Assembly: GCA_002118135.1 (NCBI GenBank)
Contig: BDIU01000075.1
Coordinates: 124,001 to 188,000, forward strand
Direction of reading: 5' to 3'
Origin: Trebouxia sp. TZW2008
Taxonomy: Eukaryota > Chlorophyta > Trebouxiophyceae > Trebouxiales > Trebouxiaceae
DNA: 64,000 nt
Both the position numbers and the translations under genes were made by a program. This document shows positions 61,701 to 64,000 of this stretch, one piece after another; within the stretch, counting starts at the first letter, position 1; each line of letters opens with the position of its first letter. The notes beneath the pieces are model-generated. The model was not told the DNA's origin. It did not search any database and was given only the letters and a program-made list of their open reading frames with translations.

Positions 61701-64000
61701 TATGGGAGAGCAGGAGCTGGCAACAGAGATGGACTTCTCTCGGATGGGCCGAGTGAATGCCATGCTGGCCAGAAGGCTGGAACTCCTAGCTGAGGTACCT
61801 CATCTCTTTCTTCACGCGCTGTTGCTACTGCATAGCAGACTCCAGATAGCGACAGCGTGCATGTGCTTCAAGAGCTGTGGCACAAATGTTTGAGTCATGA
61901 GTCTTCTCTTTGCTTCATTGTGGCATCTGCAGTGGCTTCAGAACCGGCAGATGAAGCAGCTAATCCTGTAACCTGCTGCAGAGAGTTCATTTACTTGGTG
62001 TCAAGCCTGAGAAGCTAGCGTCACAACTTGCGTGCCGACAAGTGCACAACTGCAATGGTAGCAACTGTTGTTGTTGGCCTAGTGCAGGGGTTAGTAATCA
62101 ACATGCTTTAATGATGCAGGTAGAGAAGCTGGCTCGGCACTTTGGAGTGGCAGAAGATGTGGCTTACACCTGTGAAACCGCTGCTCATTCCTGGCTGTTG
62201 CACGTGCTCAGTCATTGGGAGGAGCATATGAATACGCTATACTGAAGACATCAGTACCCCCCCCTTGAATGTGCTATATTGAAGACATCAACTTGATAGA
62301 ACGGCGCCAAGAAGCTGACTGGCTCTCATCATGTAGGTTGAGAAGCTAGCCAGGCAGTTTGGCGTGGCAGAGGATGTGGCCTACACTTGTGAGACTGCTG
62401 CCCACTTCTGGCTGCTACATGTTCTCAGCCGCTGGGAGAAGTTCTTGGCTCAAGCTCAGCAGAAGAAGACCAAGGAATGCATCAAGGTATGCATTGTACA
62501 AGCTGATTTTATGTGCTGCCCACAATTTTGCACTTGCACAGACTTGCCAGTCTGTTCCTGCACTAAAGATCTCCAGTGCAGATTGATGAAAGGAGCTTGA
62601 GATTGCACCGTCAGGCAAAGCCGCGCTATCATGAACGCAGCCTTACCTTGCCCTGGCATGCTTGAGTGAATAGCGTTTGGTTGGTGAAGGCTTGCTCATG
62701 GCTATCACATTGTTTGCTGTGTGATAGCAGAGAGCAATCACAGCAAAGTCTGTCTTCACATTGTTGGGTTTGCTCAATGATCACCTGCTCACTGATCACC
62801 AGCTACTTATTCAGCTGCTCACCAACCACCTGCTCAATTCTGTTACAGGAGTTGTTTCCTTCCAAAACCCAATTTGCAGATATCTCTGGCACCCTGTTTG
62901 CTGATCAAGACTATGAGGCAGACCTGGAGAAGGCTCGAGGGCGTTGGCGTCACCTCAGGACCATGTTTCAGGAGCTGCATTATCATTGCCTGCTGAACAC
63001 TTGCTGACCACTTGCTTTCTGTTGCTGCAGGAGCTGTTCCCCTTCAAGACATACTTTGCAGATGCGCCAGGCACGCTGTTTGCTGGCCAGGACTATGAGG
63101 CAGACCTAGAGAAGGCACGAGGGTGTTGGCGACACCTCAGGACCATGTTCCAGGAATTGGAAGAGTGCCGCGCCTTTGAGCTGCTCAAGGCATGCATTTG
63201 ATACTGTGCAGCTGTCTGTCTGTCTCTGTGTCATCTGTGCCTGTCTGTGCATGTGCCTGTGCCTGTGTCTATGTCCGTGTCAGAGCCATTGGATTGTTGC
63301 CATGCATCAAGCCTTTCTTTGGCTTTATGTGCATATATGTGTGACCAGCCAAGAAGGCCAGTGGACTCTATTTGCGGCTTGGGCAGAGCCTGCCCCATGT
63401 TGTGGTGAGCATGAGTACAGAACAGGGAAGACTTTCCTTTTGGACCTGTGCTGGAACTCAAGCTCACCACAACAGGCAGTCTTGTCCTGCAAGCAGGAGT
63501 AGGCCATGAGCGTTGGTCCTCCACTGGAATCAGGCATATGTTTACAGCTAGGCAACACCTTTAATCACTATGAGAAGCCCAAGTTGAAACATGAACAGCT
63601 TTATGCTTGAATGCATCATGCTCTGCAAACTGGAAATGCTTGGTATGTATGCAGGGTCAAGCTGACGGGGTAAACTACTGCATGACTAAGCAGGCCATGT
63701 GATGCATGGGTAAGCTCATGATTGTCAATTGCTCAATGACTAAGCAGGCCATGTGATGCAGGGCCAAGCTGATAGGGTGAACTACCTGATGACAAAGCAG
63801 GCCAAGATTGTGGCAATGACGTGCACGCATGCAGCTCTGAAGCGGCGGGAGTTCCTGCAGCTGGGCCTCAAATACGACAACCTGCTCATGGAGGAGAGCG
63901 CTCAGATCCTGGAGATCGAGACCTTCATTCCCATGCTGCTCCAGGTCTGTTGCCCTGTGCACACACCTGCCCTAAGTTGCCCTTTGTACATACCTGCCCT
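49708..64000 (+). CDS. AQR: Aquarius (IBP160), intron-binding spliceosomal helicase (partial, 3' end beyond the right edge)
   Basis: Aquarius is the SF1 helicase of the intron-binding complex in the activated spliceosome. Nineteen exons are placed: 49708-49896, 50003-50512, 50710-50862, 51267-51507, 52380-52504, 53140-53288, 53828-54000, 54398-54548, 54976-55124, 55786-55977, 56446-56636, 58212-58376, 59200-59346, 59612-59794, 61030-61232, 61683-61794, 62337-62486, 63031-63189 and 63762-63944. They join in phase to 1175 residues of perhaps 1500. Signatures include [85 protein letters not shown], Walker A GPPGTGKT (about 923-930), [29 protein letters not shown] and [20 protein letters not shown] with ESAQ (Walker B side). 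The N-terminus is an RG-rich tract not known from human AQR. Intron 18 appears to use a GC donor at 63190. Most exons have copies in adjacent introns. Confidence 0.93.
51540..51810 (+). repeat. Two extra copies of the end of AQR exon 4
   Basis: Copies at about 51565-51660 ([11 protein letters not shown] then broken) and 51700-51806 ([20 protein letters not shown], open to the donor) follow the real exon end at 51507. Both carry an AAG|GT donor context. Confidence 0.87.
52240..52340. repeat. Dispersed repeat element, copy 1 (with 52770-52930)
   Basis: About 80 bases from 52240 recur almost unchanged at 52770-52856, in direct orientation, within two introns of AQR. The adjoining bases at 52323-52351 recur in inverted orientation at about 52893-52930 (around GACAAGCATTACTC). 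Minus-strand translation gives a shared [19 protein letters not shown] block. This may be a piece of a mobile element; I cannot name a family. Confidence 0.65.
52770..52930. repeat. Dispersed repeat element, copy 2
   Basis: This is the second copy of the 52240 element, followed by the inverted match to 52323-52351. It lies in the intron before AQR exon 6. Confidence 0.65.
52950..53065 (+). repeat. Copy of the start of AQR exon 6 and its upstream intron
   Basis: The block at about 52955-53065 repeats 53072-53185: the intron tail (TTGATACTGAAGTTGAAG), a TAG/CAG acceptor and the VQRL codons. Copy 1 then reads [10 protein letters not shown] in place of [10 protein letters not shown] and loses similarity. 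Confidence 0.82.
54057..54105 (+). repeat. Copy of the end of AQR exon 7
   Basis: About 45 bases coding the [15 protein letters not shown] segment recur with substitutions just after the real exon end at 54000. Confidence 0.75.
54668..54712. repeat. (GCTC)n microsatellite
   Basis: A run of GCTC/ACTC units lies in the intron between AQR exons 8 and 9. Confidence 0.9.
55175..55260 (+). repeat. Copy of the end of AQR exon 9
   Basis: The [20 protein letters not shown] codons repeat the exon 9 end ([20 protein letters not shown]) about 120 bp downstream, then read into intron. Confidence 0.83.
55450..55745 (+). repeat. Two extra copies of the start of AQR exon 10
   Basis: Copies at about 55455-55560 ([20 protein letters not shown]) and 55660-55735 ([18 protein letters not shown]) lie upstream of the working exon at 55786. 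Both follow an ATGCAGA acceptor context. Confidence 0.85.
56110..56210 (+). repeat. Copy of the end of AQR exon 10
   Basis: About 95 bases spanning the exon 10 end (EVIEVKDEG, here KVIDVRDEV) and the start of the following intron recur at 56115-56205, downstream of the real donor at 55978. The GT is displaced by a GAAGTTATG change. Confidence 0.75.
56775..57110 (+). repeat. Copies of the end of AQR exon 11
   Basis: A clear copy at about 56777-56848 ([28 protein letters not shown] donor) and two weaker ones near 56925-57030 and 57057-57100 follow the real exon end at 56636. Confidence 0.8.
57350..57720 (+). repeat. About 147-bp tandem duplication with a possible transposase-like peptide
   Basis: The unit at about 57352-57495 recurs at 57496-57650 with few changes. 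Both encode [18 protein letters not shown] then V.YLPYNPRA. The second continues open to about 57776 (ID-LELFPS). The YLPYNP segment recalls the YLPPYSP-LNPIE motif near the last catalytic residue of Tc1/IS630-type DDE transposases, but the resemblance is short. Confidence 0.55.
57795..58125 (+). repeat. Three extra copies of the start of AQR exon 12
   Basis: Copies at about 57803-57835 (ENNFKAVL), 57930-57960 (EHTIKAVL) and 58078-58125 ([11 protein letters not shown]) precede the working exon at 58212. Each follows a TTGCAGG or GTAACAGG acceptor context and soon hits a stop or frame break. Confidence 0.82.
59470..59615 (+). repeat. Tandem units before AQR exon 14
   Basis: Three or more units with GCAGTCCA-CA-CAAGCAT and CATCACTGCC lead up to the exon 14 acceptor at 59611. 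Each resembles the acceptor and first codons (GCAGTCAAGCAAGAAG), so they look like decayed junction copies. Confidence 0.65.
59930..60885 (+). repeat. Four-copy intronic array (~300-bp spacing) in AQR
   Basis: Four diverged copies of a block with a TCAG/ATAG acceptor-like end, then a coding-like segment ([41 protein letters not shown]), lie near 59940-59985, 60300-60345, 60550-60605 and 60810-60860. The preceding 150 bases, with CATGTCCAGCCATGCTGCT, are also repeated. No AQR exon between exons 14 and 15 is expected from other species, so the parent sequence is unclear. Confidence 0.75.
61300..61405 (+). repeat. Copy of the end of AQR exon 15
   Basis: The exon 15 end ([19 protein letters not shown] to the VPAR donor) recurs at about 61315-61405 as [20 protein letters not shown]. 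The donor GT is replaced by CTATGC. It lies downstream of the working exon. Confidence 0.85.
62119..62240 (+). repeat. Copy of AQR exon 17 start
   Basis: Behind a GATGCAG acceptor, 62120-62225 encodes [20 protein letters not shown] and [11 protein letters not shown], nearly the same as the working exon at 62337-62486, which alone continues to [10 protein letters not shown] and a donor. Confidence 0.88.
62845..62985 (+). repeat. Copy of AQR exon 18 start
   Basis: Behind a TTACAG acceptor, 62850-62978 encodes [20 protein letters not shown] and [12 protein letters not shown], closely matching the working exon at 63031-63189. It then diverges before the ECRAFELLK codons. Confidence 0.88.
63650..63760 (+). 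repeat. Copies of AQR exon 19 start
   Basis: Two copies of the acceptor plus first codons ([14 protein letters not shown]) lie at about 63652-63705 and 63710-63757, just upstream of the working exon start at 63762 ([12 protein letters not shown]). Confidence 0.82.

Overview
The window is nuclear DNA of an intron-rich photosynthetic eukaryote, most likely a chlorophyte green alga; a trebouxiophyte would fit, but that placement is inference. The evidence is PsbQ of the photosystem II oxygen-evolving complex with a twin-arginine thylakoid targeting region, a plant-type starch phosphatase (SEX4), a ciliary ropporin/RSP11-like protein, and many short exons with GT-AG borders and strong TGCAG acceptors. 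All gene models were assembled by eye from homology, splice signals and phase. Six complete models (SLD5, the UBA kinase, ropporin, SEX4, the SDR and PsbQ) and the CaMK-type kinase close to exact multiples of three, which supports them.

Layout, left to right: VPS52 of the GARP complex (minus, runs off the left edge, 2695 to <1); GINS subunit SLD5 (plus, 3525-5019); an 863-residue SNF1/AMPK-like kinase with a C-terminal UBA domain (minus, 5751-14389); ropporin/RSP11-like RIIa protein (plus, 15300-16563); an epoxide hydrolase that appears to lack its lid region (plus, 17086-19266); a GPATCH4-like nucleolar G-patch protein (plus, 19920-22532); SEX4 phosphoglucan phosphatase (minus, 23677-26532); a short-chain dehydrogenase (minus, 26988-28475); a P5-type (P5B-like) ATPase (minus, 29221-41613); PSBQ (plus, 42037-43882); a CaMK-type kinase (minus, 44916-48935); and Aquarius, the intron-binding spliceosomal helicase (plus, 49708 to beyond 64000). 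These are unrelated housekeeping genes, not an operon or pathway cluster. Divergent pairs (VPS52/SLD5, kinase/ropporin, P5-ATPase/PSBQ, CaMK/AQR) share short spacers that should hold both promoters.

The outstanding signal lies inside the introns. In most genes, sequence just inside an exon-intron border has been duplicated in tandem into the intron. Copies of an exon's 5' part plus its acceptor lie upstream of it, and copies of an exon's 3' part plus its donor lie downstream. Copies range from near-perfect to badly decayed. Clear cases are a four-copy, about 165-bp array in VPS52, five copies of a kinase catalytic-loop exon, six copies of an 81-bp P5-ATPase exon, four copies of a SEX4 active-site exon part, and copies around most Aquarius exons. 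Introns here seem to have grown by junction-spanning tandem duplication, which leaves decoy exons and decoy splice sites. I regard this as the candidate undescribed phenomenon.

Other points are two GC-AG introns, a 2-base assembly gap with duplicated flanks near 16830, a 40-bp x3 tandem repeat, several microsatellites, and two weak candidates for mobile-element remnants inside Aquarius introns. I saw no tRNA, rRNA or CRISPR array.
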